Assembly (NCBI GenBank): GCA_026391255.1
Contig: JAPLDU010000044.1
Location: 8,907-65,354, forward strand
Length of the DNA stretch: 56,448 nt
Direction: 5' to 3'
Source of the DNA: Bacteroidia bacterium
GTDB lineage: Bacteria; Bacteroidota; Bacteroidia; Bacteroidales; JAPLDU01
Shown: positions 1-7,445 of the stretch, one piece after another
How positions within the stretch are numbered: the stretch's first letter is position 1
Layout: each line of letters starts with the position of its first letter
The notes under the pieces: model-generated
Told to the model about the DNA's origin: nothing
Database searches by the model: none
Seen by the model: the letters and a program-made list of their open reading frames with translations, nothing else
Translations under genes and position numbers: made by a program

Positions 1-360
1 TCACTTGCAGCTTTCAGTTCAGGACTTAACAAAAAAGGCACATTGGCAAATGAATTGACAACAGATACGGTAGTCTTTAATACCGTTAAAGCTTCCGTTT
101 TACAATTGAAGCAAATTGCAGATACAGCATCAGCGTTTATCAGCAACCTCAAACAGGCAGGCAGTAATCCGAATACAACAATTGGCATGATGCTTCATGA
201 TAAAGAATCGGGTACCCGTTTAAAAGAAATTATTAAAAACTTAGAGAGCAGTTCTGTAAAATTAAATGAAGACCTTGAGGCGGCACAACACAATTTTTTA
301 CTGAGAGGTTATTTTAAAAAGAAAACAAAAGCCGGTAAAATTAATTCATCTGAAAAATAG
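1..360 (+). CDS. MlaD/MCE-family lipid transport protein, C-terminal part only
   Basis: The reading frame is open from the first base, so the start lies outside the window and only about 119 C-terminal residues are visible. MCE/MlaD proteins are periplasmic or outer-membrane-facing lipid-binding subunits of ABC systems that move phospholipids between the membranes. What is seen is the helical tail: amphipathic helices with repeated hydrophobic spacing (SVLQLKQIADTASAFISNL), a stretch like GTTIGMMLHD of related proteins, and the ending NFLLRGYFKKKTK, which closely resembles the C-terminus of Bacteroidota MlaD-like proteins. The MCE beta-barrel domain itself is not visible. The permease and ATPase genes would be expected upstream. 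The family call is an inference from the tail alone. Confidence 0.7.
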   Translation, partial: SLAAFSSGLNKKGTLANELTTDTVVFNTVKASVLQLKQIADTASAFISNLKQAGSNPNTTIGMMLHDKESGTRLKEIIKNLESSSVKLNEDLEAAQHNFLLRGYFKKKTKAGKINSSEK

Positions 361-1036
361 CAGATCCCTTTATTCTGATGAATATTGAAGTATAATTAAT
401 TTCTGTCTTTAAAGTCAATGATAATGATTTAAGATTTGAGAATATCATTTTAAAAACTGTTTTGAATTTATTCCTCATGATTTACTGCTTTTTTTTCTTT
501 ATACTTTTTGTCGTCACAAAAAGTATGCAAAAAAGACTTAACTAATTGAACTCGTTCCGTCTCGTTCCTCGACTTCACTCAAACAGCAATTCGTTGATAT
601 GGAATTTTTTATTTTATGCTTCGCACCCAATTATTAGAAATAATATTTGAAAAAATGATTTTCCCTTATTCATTTTACGTGAATGTGACCATGAAAGCCC
701 TGTGCGTTGGACGTCCACGAACTTAGCGAAGCGGTCTCACGAACCCCGACAAGTCGGGGTGAGTAACTTTCGGTGTGGAATACAACATGCACAGACCAGA
801 TAGGGTTGGCCTGTGCGAAAGTGCATGTTGTATTCTCGTTCGTGGTGCCCTTTTGCTTTTGGGCATGCAAAAGAAGTTGAATATGAATTATGTAACAGAA
901 ATAATTAAAATTCAAAACACTTTCTTAATGTGAAGATAAATTTGAATTTTTTAATAATGATGAAACTTATTTACCGAAAATTCAATTTGAATGATTTAAT
1001 AGAACATTGGTGGGACTTTATTTATTATTTTCCAAG
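361..1036. other. Repeat-rich intergenic region, no credible gene
   Basis: No convincing gene lies here. A copy of a dispersed repeat starts near 401. A perfect hairpin sits at 501-526 (11-bp stem beginning ATACTTTTTGT, 4-nt loop). A 7-bp hairpin CCCCGAC-aa-GTCGGGG sits at 744-759. A 15-bp perfect inverted repeat (GAATACAACATGCAC) occupies 778-792 and 821-835. Short reading frames on the minus strand have no protein-like composition. The block from about 480 to 880 looks like one composite extragenic element. Confidence 0.6.
401..460 (+). repeat. Dispersed intergenic repeat, copy 1 (partial)
   Basis: It begins TCTGTCTTTAAAGTCA, which is identical to the start of the copy left of the helicase gene (read on the minus strand from about 1638). 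It continues ATGATAATGATTTA, which matches the copy right of the helicase near 2980. The shared mosaic shows that all three belong to one repeat family. Confidence 0.55.
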
Positions 1037-1435
1037 ATGATGGTAAAATTCATATTTATTATATTCATTTTTAATAATCTCTGGAAAATTTTATTTTCTC
1101 AAGTTGATGATAATACTGATTATATTGGATTTGATATTCCTGATGTAAAACCTGTCTTTCGTGGTGATTTATCAGAATTTATTAAAATTCATACTAATTA
1201 TCCAGATTCAGCCTTATCTGATTCTATAATTGGGAATGTGCTTGTTTCCTTCATTATCGATATCAATGGAAATACACTAAATCATAAAATTGTAAAAGGA
1301 TTAGGAAAATATTTTGATAATGAAGCATTAAGAGTTGCAAAATTAATTAAGTATGAAAAACCTGCAATGTTAAGAGGAAGAAAAATCCAATTGCCTGAAT
1401 ATGTGATTATTAAATTTAAGCCTCCCAAACAATAG
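1037..1435 (+). CDS. TonB C-terminal domain protein (small, secreted or anchored)
   Basis: About 132 residues. An N-terminal hydrophobic stretch of about 20 residues (KFIFIIFIFNNLWKILFSQ) looks like a signal peptide or anchor. The rest fits a TonB C-terminal domain: a YP motif (TNYPDSAL), the strand-turn-strand GNVLVSFIIDINGNT, KIVKGLGKYFDNEALRVAK and the final strand LPEYVIIKFKP. TonB domains contact TonB boxes of outer-membrane receptors; in Bacteroidota many stand-alone TonB_C proteins of unknown partner exist. The tandem ATG at 1037/1040 directly precedes the signal-like stretch and is preferred to a TTG at 1007. No ExbB or ExbD is nearby, so a role as the main energy transducer is not supported. 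Confidence 0.7.
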   Translation: MMVKFIFIIFIFNNLWKILFSQVDDNTDYIGFDIPDVKPVFRGDLSEFIKIHTNYPDSALSDSIIGNVLVSFIIDINGNTLNHKIVKGLGKYFDNEALRVAKLIKYEKPAMLRGRKIQLPEYVIIKFKPPKQ

Positions 1436-1479
1436 TTTCTAGTCAGTTTATATACATATACTGATACAAAACGATTTAA

Positions 1480-1643
1480 GATTAGGGATTACTCACAAGA
1501 ATATTAATTTTTATAAGGTGTTCGTGAAATCACTGTAGTGAGCTAATAATATTACATTTCAGATTATCAGTTACATCTATAATCAGAAATCGTTGATCCT
1601 TGTTCTTTAGTCAAATAAGAATGACTTTAAAGACAGACACCAA
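1480..1643 (-). repeat. Dispersed intergenic repeat, copy 2 (left of helicase)
   Basis: Read on the minus strand from about 1643 it starts GGTGTCTGTCTTTAAAGTCA and contains AAGGATCAACGATTTC (1586-1601). The same 16 bases occur on the plus strand near 2998-3013 to the right of the helicase. The two copies therefore lie in inverted orientation and bracket the helicase gene. Confidence 0.6.
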
Positions 1644-1650
1644 TTACTTT

Positions 1651-2883
1651 CTACTTTGAAGTATTAGAATAATTAACCCTTTTTCCCCGAAAATTATTTC
1701 CGGCAGGTTTTGTAACCGTCTGACCGGGATTTCGCTTTCTTTGTTGTTGTACCGGTGCTTTAACAGGATTGTTATCTATCAGTGGAAACGGATGGTTGTC
1801 AATAACGGTAATTTTCTTGGCAATCAGTTTTTCTATATCATTCAGGTATGCTTTTTCTTCTGCATCACAAAACGAAAAAGCCGTCCCCTTTGCTCCTGCC
1901 CTTCCCGTTCTTCCAATCCGGTGAACATAAGTTTCCGGCACATTAGAAATTTCATAATTGATCACATATTCCAGATCATCTACCAATACACGAGTGGTTT
2001 GTGCCTTAAAATTTGACAGTGCACGCTGCCTTGCATTCTGTGCTTTATTACCATGAATAGCCTCAGCCTGGATATTTTGCCTCAACAGAAATTTCACAAC
2101 TTTATCCGCACCATGCTTTGTACGGGTAAATACCAGGGCAGTTTTTACAGCTTTGTCTTTTAGTATTTCCGTAAGTAAGGCACTTTTATTTCCTTTATCA
2201 ACAAAGTAGACAAATTGTTTAATAATATCTACTGTCAATGAATCGGGTGAAACAGAAACCTTCGCAGGTTTTTGAAGTATGGTTCCTGCAAGTTTGATAA
2301 TTTCTGGCAGCAATGTTGCTGAAAAGAACAGTGATTGCCTTTTTTTCGGAAGCACGGCAATTATTTTTTTCACATCGTGAATAAAACCCATGTCGAGCAT
2401 ACGATCTGCTTCATCAAGAACAAAGATTTCCACATCACGTAAATTCAGAAATCCCTGGCTCATGAGATCCAACAACCGGCCAGGAGTTGCGATCACAATA
2501 TCTACTCCACTCCGTAATGCCGATGTCTGAGGGTTCTGATTAACACCACCATAAATTACGGTATATGTTAATCTTGTGTGTCTTCCATAAGCTTTAAAAC
2601 TTTCACCGATTTGAATGGCCAACTCCCGTGTTGGCGTAACGACAAGGCTCCTTACTTTTCTTATTTTATCAAAAGTTCTTCTGGTACTTAATAATTGAAG
2701 AATAGGAATGGCAAATGCGGCCGTTTTCCCCGTTCCGGTTTGCGCACAGCCAAGCAAATCGGTGCCTTGTAAAACAATAGGAATTGATTGCACCTGAATG
2801 GGTGTCGGGGTTGTATAACCTTCTTCTTCTACTGCTTTTAAAATAGGTTCTATGATGTCTAAATTCCGGAATTGCATAATCAT
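1651..2883 (-). CDS. DEAD-box RNA helicase (RhlE-like) lacking motif V
   Basis: ATP-dependent RNA helicases of this family remodel RNA duplexes, for example in ribosome assembly and cold adaptation. Seen in order: Q motif (TPTPIQVQSIP), motif I AQTGTGKT, Ia TPTRELA, GG, Ib TPGRLLD, motif II DEAD, motif III SAT, IV (ALVFTRTKHGA), and motif VI HRIGRTGRAG, then a basic tail rich in Lys, Arg and Asn. Between IV and VI the text reads TTRVLVDDLEYVINYE. Family members normally have about 11 more residues here, of the type ATDIAARGIDV, which form motif V. The frame is preserved, so this looks like a clean deletion of about 33 bases. Motif V couples ATP hydrolysis to RNA binding, so the product is probably inactive as a helicase unless the gap is an assembly error. 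The 410-residue length is otherwise normal. Confidence 0.88.
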   Translation of the reverse strand: MIMQFRNLDIIEPILKAVEEEGYTTPTPIQVQSIPIVLQGTDLLGCAQTGTGKTAAFAIPILQLLSTRRTFDKIRKVRSLVVTPTRELAIQIGESFKAYGRHTRLTYTVIYGGVNQNPQTSALRSGVDIVIATPGRLLDLMSQGFLNLRDVEIFVLDEADRMLDMGFIHDVKKIIAVLPKKRQSLFFSATLLPEIIKLAGTILQKPAKVSVSPDSLTVDIIKQFVYFVDKGNKSALLTEILKDKAVKTALVFTRTKHGADKVVKFLLRQNIQAEAIHGNKAQNARQRALSNFKAQTTRVLVDDLEYVINYEISNVPETYVHRIGRTGRAGAKGTAFSFCDAEEKAYLNDIEKLIAKKITVIDNHPFPLIDNNPVKAPVQQQRKRNPGQTVTKPAGNNFRGKRVNYSNTSK

Positions 2884-2960
2884 TTTAATTATGAGAAAAA
2901 ATTTTAATGCTTAAATCATTATCTGTTAATGAATCATAAAAAACAGCAGAAATTAACCAG

Positions 2961-3090
2961 AGTCCGTCTCAAAAATCTATGATAATGATTTATGAATAAG
3001 GATCAACGATTTCAGATTTATGATGTATGTGTAATTATCTGATTTAATGATATCATTAAAAAATCTAAAATCTTTAATCGATATTCGTCA
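2961..3090 (+). repeat. Dispersed intergenic repeat, copy 3 (right of helicase)
   Basis: It starts AGTCCGTCTCAAAAATCTATG and contains AAGGATCAACGATTTC, then GATTTATGATGTATGTG and ATCTGATTTAATGATATC. It is homologous to the inverted copy at 1480-1643 and fills most of the gap between the helicase and the transporter gene. Confidence 0.6.
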
Positions 3091-3173
3091 ATCAAAATCA
3101 GGAATACTGCTGTTCGTAATGGTCATATGTTTCATTACAACGTAATAAATGAATTAATGTTCTATGACCCGCA

Positions 3174-4094
3174 TTATTCCCTGTAAGGCCTCTTCGACCA
3201 GAACCAGGCCAGACAAACACCTGAAAACATATGCCAGATGCCCCACCAGGCGGCAATAAAAGCCATTCCGCCCAAACCATTGAACAGCCTGGGGTTGAAG
3301 ATCAGTACCAAAGCAAGTCCTGAGTTTTTGATTCCGGTTTCTATAGATACAGACCTTACATCCCGGCCCGGAAGTTTCATCAATCTTGCGAACGCCCAGC
3401 CAATGAACAGTGCTAGGGAGTCCTGCAGAAAAACAAAAAGAAAAACAAATCCGATGTACTTTTTAAAGTACTCAAAATTAGACAAAAGGGCGACCAAAAT
3501 ATAACAGGCAAATATAATCAATGAAATAAGTCTAACAGGTTTTAATATCCTGCATGTAGTACCCGGGAATCTTTGTGCAAAAGCCTTTCCAAGCAACAAT
3601 GGTACTCCAAGTAATATCACCACTGTTTTAAAAAGTTCAAACGGACTGACTTCTATGGGCATAATAATGGAGGAAGCCTCGCGGTAAAGGTTTCCGTAAA
3701 ATGAAAAATTAAAAGGAGTCATGAACAGGGCCAGTACAAGACCGATGGCAGTGAGGCTTACCGATAACTCAACATTTCCTTTGGCCAGTGCAGAAATAAA
3801 GTTGGAAATATTTCCGCTCGGACAGGCGGCTACCAGAATCATTCCCAATGCAACGCTCGGAGTGGGATGCAAAATACAGACCAGCACGAATGACAAGGCA
3901 GGCAACAGGACAAACTGGGAACCCAAACCTACTAAGGTTGATTTTGGATGTGCAATGATCCTTTTAAAGTTTTCGGTCTTGATTTCGAGCGCAAGTCCGA
4001 ACATGATGAAAGCAAGCGTGAAATTAAGCAATAGCAGGCTTCCACCAGAAAAATTCAATCTAACATTATCCAGAATTTTCAAAGATTCATTCAT
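3174..4094 (-). CDS. BASS-family sodium-dependent transporter
   Basis: About 306 residues with some nine to ten hydrophobic segments. The bile acid:Na+ symporter (BASS) fold is recognised from the early segment FTLAFIMFGLALEIK, the motif ACPSGNISNFISALAKGN (crossover region) and the C-terminal ETGIKNSGLALVL, all characteristic of the family. Such proteins import organic anions with sodium; in bacteria substrates include keto acids and bile-acid-like compounds. The substrate cannot be told from sequence. The ATG at 4094 gives MNESLKIL and is preferred to the upstream TTG at 4103. Neighbours give no functional hint. Confidence 0.85.
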   Translation of the reverse strand: MNESLKILDNVRLNFSGGSLLLLNFTLAFIMFGLALEIKTENFKRIIAHPKSTLVGLGSQFVLLPALSFVLVCILHPTPSVALGMILVAACPSGNISNFISALAKGNVELSVSLTAIGLVLALFMTPFNFSFYGNLYREASSIIMPIEVSPFELFKTVVILLGVPLLLGKAFAQRFPGTTCRILKPVRLISLIIFACYILVALLSNFEYFKKYIGFVFLFVFLQDSLALFIGWAFARLMKLPGRDVRSVSIETGIKNSGLALVLIFNPRLFNGLGGMAFIAAWWGIWHMFSGVCLAWFWSKRPYRE

Positions 4095-4195
4095 TAATAC
4101 CAATTATTTTTACTTGTTTCATTATAAGTATTTATCATTTTGAAAATCCTTGAAAAACCAAAGATGCAAAATTTTGGAATTTGAAGATTTGAAAA

Positions 4196-4259
4196 TGTGA
4201 TAATGTGATAATGTGATAATGTGATGATGTGATGATGTGATGATGTGATGATGTGATGA
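4196..4259 (+). repeat. 8-bp tandem array (TGTGATAA/TGTGATGA, 8 units)
   Basis: Three perfect units of TGTGATAA are followed by five perfect units of TGTGATGA in the same register. The switch at the fourth unit suggests spread of a single A-to-G change by slippage or recombination. It lies between the BASS gene and the tRNA-His promoter. Related TGTGATAA-like words recur near 6520-6555 and 32812-32840. Confidence 0.95.
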
Positions 4260-4330
4260 AATGATAATCAAATTGACTCGTGACTCTTGACTTTTGTATT
4301 TTATTTGTTCGATTGTTCGTAGTTCAATAA

Positions 4331-4361
4331 TTTGTGCATATTAAAATAATGACTATTTTTG
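4331..4361 (+). promoter_or_regulatory. Bacteroidota-type promoter of tRNA-His
   Basis: TTTG at 4331-4334 and TATTTTTG at 4354-4361 match the Bacteroidota -33 (TTTG) and -7 (TAnnTTTG) consensus with 19 bases between them. The tRNA starts 11 bases downstream of the -7 box, a suitable place for transcription initiation. Confidence 0.75.
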
Positions 4362-4371
4362 CCGCTTATAC

Positions 4372-4446
4372 GGTGGATGTAGCTCAGCTGGTTAGAGTAC
4401 CGGATTGTGGTTCCGAGGGTCGTGGGTTCGAATCCCATCTTCCACC
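4372..4446 (+). tRNA. tRNA-His (anticodon GTG)
   Basis: A cloverleaf is visible: acceptor GTGGATG with CTTCCAC, D arm GCTC...GAGT, anticodon loop TTGTGGT with anticodon GTG, T arm GTGGG-TTCGAAT-CCCAT. The extra 5' G at 4372 opposite C73 (4446) is the His identity pair. Two stem pairs are imperfect: a T-T mismatch at 6-67 in the acceptor stem and C-A at 27-43 in the anticodon stem, plus a G-T wobble closing the D stem. A complete CCA does not appear to be encoded (CA follows). The gene has its own promoter and terminator. Confidence 0.92.
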
Positions 4447-4452
4447 CATTTG

Positions 4453-4490
4453 ACTCCCAACTTGCTTATAACCAGCATGTTGAGTTTTTT
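4453..4490 (+). terminator. Rho-independent terminator after tRNA-His
   Basis: AACTTGCT (4459-4466) pairs with AGCATGTT (4474-4481) with one mismatch, extended by ACTC (4453-4456) with GAGT (4482-4485) across a 2-base bulge. It runs straight into a T-rich stretch (4485-4490). Confidence 0.6.
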
Positions 4491-4861
4491 AATGATGCAT
4501 TTGCGTCACTTTTTGCGTCACTTGGCATATTTTTACTTACAATTCATTCCCTCCTTTTCATTCATCTTAAATACATAAAAATATCTATTTTCCTGTTGAC
4601 TGGGTTTGATTTTAAATGATTTGAATTTCCGTATTATTCTTTCTCTTTGCTGATAAAATGTACTGACAGGTCGCGACCTGTCAGTACATATTCCTAAATA
4701 GATTAAATACTTGTTGTCAAAATTTTCCGTTAATAGTTGTCAATAAATAGCAGAATGCGAAAAGCCAGTCTGGAATGCGGCATAAAAATGTTCCTGGATC
4801 GTTATCATGCTTCAATTCATGAATACATAAGTTTGAAAGATGCTGCTTATACTAATCGGAC
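4491..4861. other. Gap between tRNA-His and O-antigen ligase, holds a perfect palindrome
   Basis: No gene is supported. Near 4498-4524 the words TTTGCGTCAC and TTTTTGCGTCAC form a close direct repeat just downstream of the tRNA. A perfect palindrome occupies 4659-4688. The rest is AT-rich without recognisable coding sequence. Confidence 0.6.
4659..4688. repeat. Perfect 30-bp palindrome
   Basis: The half site TGTACTGACAGGTCG (4659-4673) is followed with no spacer by its exact reverse complement (4674-4688), centred on TCG|CGA. It could extrude a cruciform, bind a dimeric protein, or be a REP-like extragenic element. No T-run follows, so it is not a typical terminator. Confidence 0.97.
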
Positions 4862-6466
4862 ATGTTAAATAACAGGATTTTTAACCACCGGAATATTTAC
4901 ATTTTTGGGCTTGTCATGCTGGCCTCAAGTCTTCCTGTTTCGCTTTTCATGATGAGTGTTTCGCAATTTATTCTTGTTATTAACTGGATTCTCGAAGGCA
5001 ACTTTAAACACAAATTACAGCTTCTAAAAGAAAGGAAAAGTATTCTACTATTTGTATCAATATATTTTGTTCACATCATTGGGCTTATTTATACAAGTTA
5101 TCCCGAAGGATTTTTTGGGCAAAGTTATAATGCATTGAAAGATCTCAGGATAAAACTTCCTCTCCTACTCCTGCCTGTTGTTATCGGTACATCTGAAGGG
5201 TTAAGCCTTAAACAACTCAAAATACTGTTGCAGTTCTTTTTTGCATCAATCATAGTGAGCAGCCTGATAAGCACAGCCATCTTACTGGGACTCACTCATC
5301 ACAAAGTAAATGATATCCGTAATATTTCATCCTTTATTTCTCACATCAGATTTGCTTTGCTTATTGATATTGCTATATTCTCCGCAGGTTATATTTTATT
5401 TTCAAAAAAGTATTTTCCAACAATAGCTGAGAAAGTACTTTATCCCGTAATTATAATCTGGCTTGCATTTTTTTTATTTTTACTTCAGTCAATGACCGGA
5501 ATTACAATACTTGTAATCATGGTACTGGTAATTACTGGTTATTGGGCGTTCATGCTGAAAAACAAACTGTTACGTATTTTACTTATGGCGATGGCAGTTA
5601 CAGTTATACTCCTGATTTCAGATTATATCCGTCTTTCAGTTGTCAGATATTATACCAAGGACATCATTGATCTGTCGAAAATTGAAAAAAATACCAGACT
5701 TGGCAATCCATATGTAAACGATATTATGTCCGGTGAAACCGAGAACGGGCATTATTTAGGTTTGTACCAATGTGAAAAAGAACTGCGCGAAGAATGGAAC
5801 AAAATAAGTTCACGAAAATATGACAGCTTCGATCAAAAGGGACAGGGACTGAAATATACTTTAATGCGTTATCTTACGTCGAAAGGACTCAGAAAAGATG
5901 CATCAGGTGTTGCACAACTCAGTAAGAATGACATTGAACTGATTGAAAAAGGATATGCAAACTGTATTTATACCCAACGATGCAGCTTATATCCCCGGAT
6001 TTACGAAATTATCTGGGAGCTCGACAGGTACTTTAACGGAGGTAATCCAAGCGGTCATTCTATATCTCAAAGAATTGAATATCTGAAAGCAGGCATACAA
6101 ATTATTAAAGATAATATCTGGTTTGGAATCGGAACAGGTGATGCACAAAATGCTTTTAACCGGCAATATAATAAAATGAACTCCTCACTCAGCAAAGATT
6201 CCCGCCTGCGTGCACATAACCAGTTTGTAACGTTATTAATTACTTTTGGAATAACCGGGTTCTTGTGGATTATGTTTGCCATGTTTTACCCGATTTTCAT
6301 GGAACATAAATCAAAAGACTATTTATTTATCATATTTTTTATTATCGCCTGCATTTCCATGCTTGACGAGGACACATGGGAAACTCAGGCGGGTATTACT
6401 TTTTTTGTGTACTTTTATGTGTTGTTTCTTTTTGGCAGAGCGCCGATAGAACAGTTGAACATTTGA
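4862..6466 (+). CDS. O-antigen ligase family protein (Wzy_C/WaaL-like)
   Basis: 534 residues with roughly ten to twelve hydrophobic segments and a large extracytoplasmic loop (about residues 275-420), the architecture of O-antigen ligases and polymerases. These integral inner-membrane enzymes transfer undecaprenol-linked glycans onto lipid A-core or another acceptor on the periplasmic side. Family-like features are NIWFGIGTGD before the last membrane helices, then RAHNQFVTLLITFGITGF (the conserved RxHN region with the functionally important His) and the late LDEDTWETQAG segment. The adjacent convergent gene is an FkbM methyltransferase, consistent with surface glycan work. The last codons (EQLNI and stop) lie inside a word-repeat array, so the natural C-terminus may have been changed. 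Confidence 0.8.
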   Translation: MLNNRIFNHRNIYIFGLVMLASSLPVSLFMMSVSQFILVINWILEGNFKHKLQLLKERKSILLFVSIYFVHIIGLIYTSYPEGFFGQSYNALKDLRIKLPLLLLPVVIGTSEGLSLKQLKILLQFFFASIIVSSLISTAILLGLTHHKVNDIRNISSFISHIRFALLIDIAIFSAGYILFSKKYFPTIAEKVLYPVIIIWLAFFLFLLQSMTGITILVIMVLVITGYWAFMLKNKLLRILLMAMAVTVILLISDYIRLSVVRYYTKDIIDLSKIEKNTRLGNPYVNDIMSGETENGHYLGLYQCEKELREEWNKISSRKYDSFDQKGQGLKYTLMRYLTSKGLRKDASGVAQLSKNDIELIEKGYANCIYTQRCSLYPRIYEIIWELDRYFNGGNPSGHSISQRIEYLKAGIQIIKDNIWFGIGTGDAQNAFNRQYNKMNSSLSKDSRLRAHNQFVTLLITFGITGFLWIMFAMFYPIFMEHKSKDYLFIIFFIIACISMLDEDTWETQAGITFFVYFYVLFLFGRAPIEQLNI

Positions 6467-6555
6467 ACATTCGAATAATTGAACAATCGAATAAACAAAT
6501 AATCAAATAAACAAATAAACATTATCACATTACCACATTACCAAATTATCACATC
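6449..6555. repeat. Degenerate 8-9-bp word array between two convergent genes
   Basis: Words such as TTGAACATT, TGAACATT, CGAATAAT, TGAACAAT and AAATAAAC are followed by ATTATCACATTACCACATTA. The left edge supplies the stop codon of the O-antigen ligase and the right edge that of the FkbM gene on the other strand. Confidence 0.8.
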
Positions 6556-7268
6556 TTCCTTCGTGAATAATGATTTAATTGTAACATCCGTTTCAGTACC
6601 TTTTTAGATTTCAACAGGCAAATGGAAATATTCTTTAATTTTAATTGAAATTGCTCAATGAGACTGATAATAAATACACCTTTTTTAATAAATACTGTAT
6701 CACTTTCGTCTTTGTACCAGCTGATATAACCATTGCTTTTTGTCCAGGACATTATTTCTTTGATATTCGGATTCGTATAATATTTCCCGTGGGTTTCGAC
6801 CGATAATATTTCAGGTCTGCTTATCATATGTTTAATCACATACCATTCGGCGCCTTCAATATCAATACTGATCAGATCAAATTTACCCTCATCTATTTCA
6901 TCGAATAATAATGAATCTGCCATAAATTTATCCGGATCGTTTATCTGATAATTGTCGTTAATCATCGCCGGGCTTGCTTCAAGCTGACTGATAAATGTAG
7001 AAGATTCCCGTCGGCATAATTCTATTTTACCATGATAGTCGAATATTGCTGCCTCTATTATTTTAACATTTTTACGGTCTGAAAAATAATTTCTGATTTT
7101 TTTTATATATTCAGGATCAGCTTCTACTAAAGTGGTATCAATATCATCTTTAATAAACCCGAGAAGGTTGGATTCTTCAGGAAGATATACTCCAACCTCA
7201 CAAATACATCCAGGTTTAAAATTCTTCTTTTTTAGTTTGAAATATAACCTTATTGCTCCTTTGTTCAT
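6549..7268 (-). CDS. FkbM-family SAM-dependent methyltransferase
   Basis: 239 residues. FkbM-type enzymes O-methylate sugars or polyketides using SAM. Seen: the nucleotide-binding start CICEVGVYLPEESNLLG (motif I region), VEADPEY (acidic residue expected to bind ribose), NVKIIEAAIFD, and the family hallmark LISIDIEGAEWYVIKHM, followed by EILSVETHGKYY. The position opposite the O-antigen ligase suggests methylation of a surface polysaccharide, which is inference. The C-terminal 50 residues are basic and not obviously part of the fold. The final codons and stop (KM, TGA) fall in a TGTGATAA-type array. Confidence 0.85.
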   Translation of the reverse strand: MNKGAIRLYFKLKKKNFKPGCICEVGVYLPEESNLLGFIKDDIDTTLVEADPEYIKKIRNYFSDRKNVKIIEAAIFDYHGKIELCRRESSTFISQLEASPAMINDNYQINDPDKFMADSLLFDEIDEGKFDLISIDIEGAEWYVIKHMISRPEILSVETHGKYYTNPNIKEIMSWTKSNGYISWYKDESDTVFIKKGVFIISLIEQFQLKLKNISICLLKSKKVLKRMLQLNHYSRRKM

Positions 7269-7445
7269 TTTATTGAATTTGCTGACCTGAAACTTTTTTA
7301 AGGTATTTAGACTATAGACTGTCAGACATTTTGAATTTCAAAGATACTAATTTTTTGAGTATGTAAGGAAAAGCAATAAAATAAAGTTAAATTCTGATAA
7401 TAATAAATTTATTTTTTACCTTTCGGAAATTTATATGATCAAATT

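Noticed and set aside
670-915. 81-residue minus-strand reading frame
   Set aside because: It lies across the hairpins and inverted repeat of an extragenic element, has no protein-like composition, and its sequence is explained by the palindromes.
4407-4619. 70-residue frame starting inside tRNA-His
   Set aside because: Its beginning is a translation of the tRNA T arm (SNPIFHP), a frequent artefact, and the rest is AT-rich noise.
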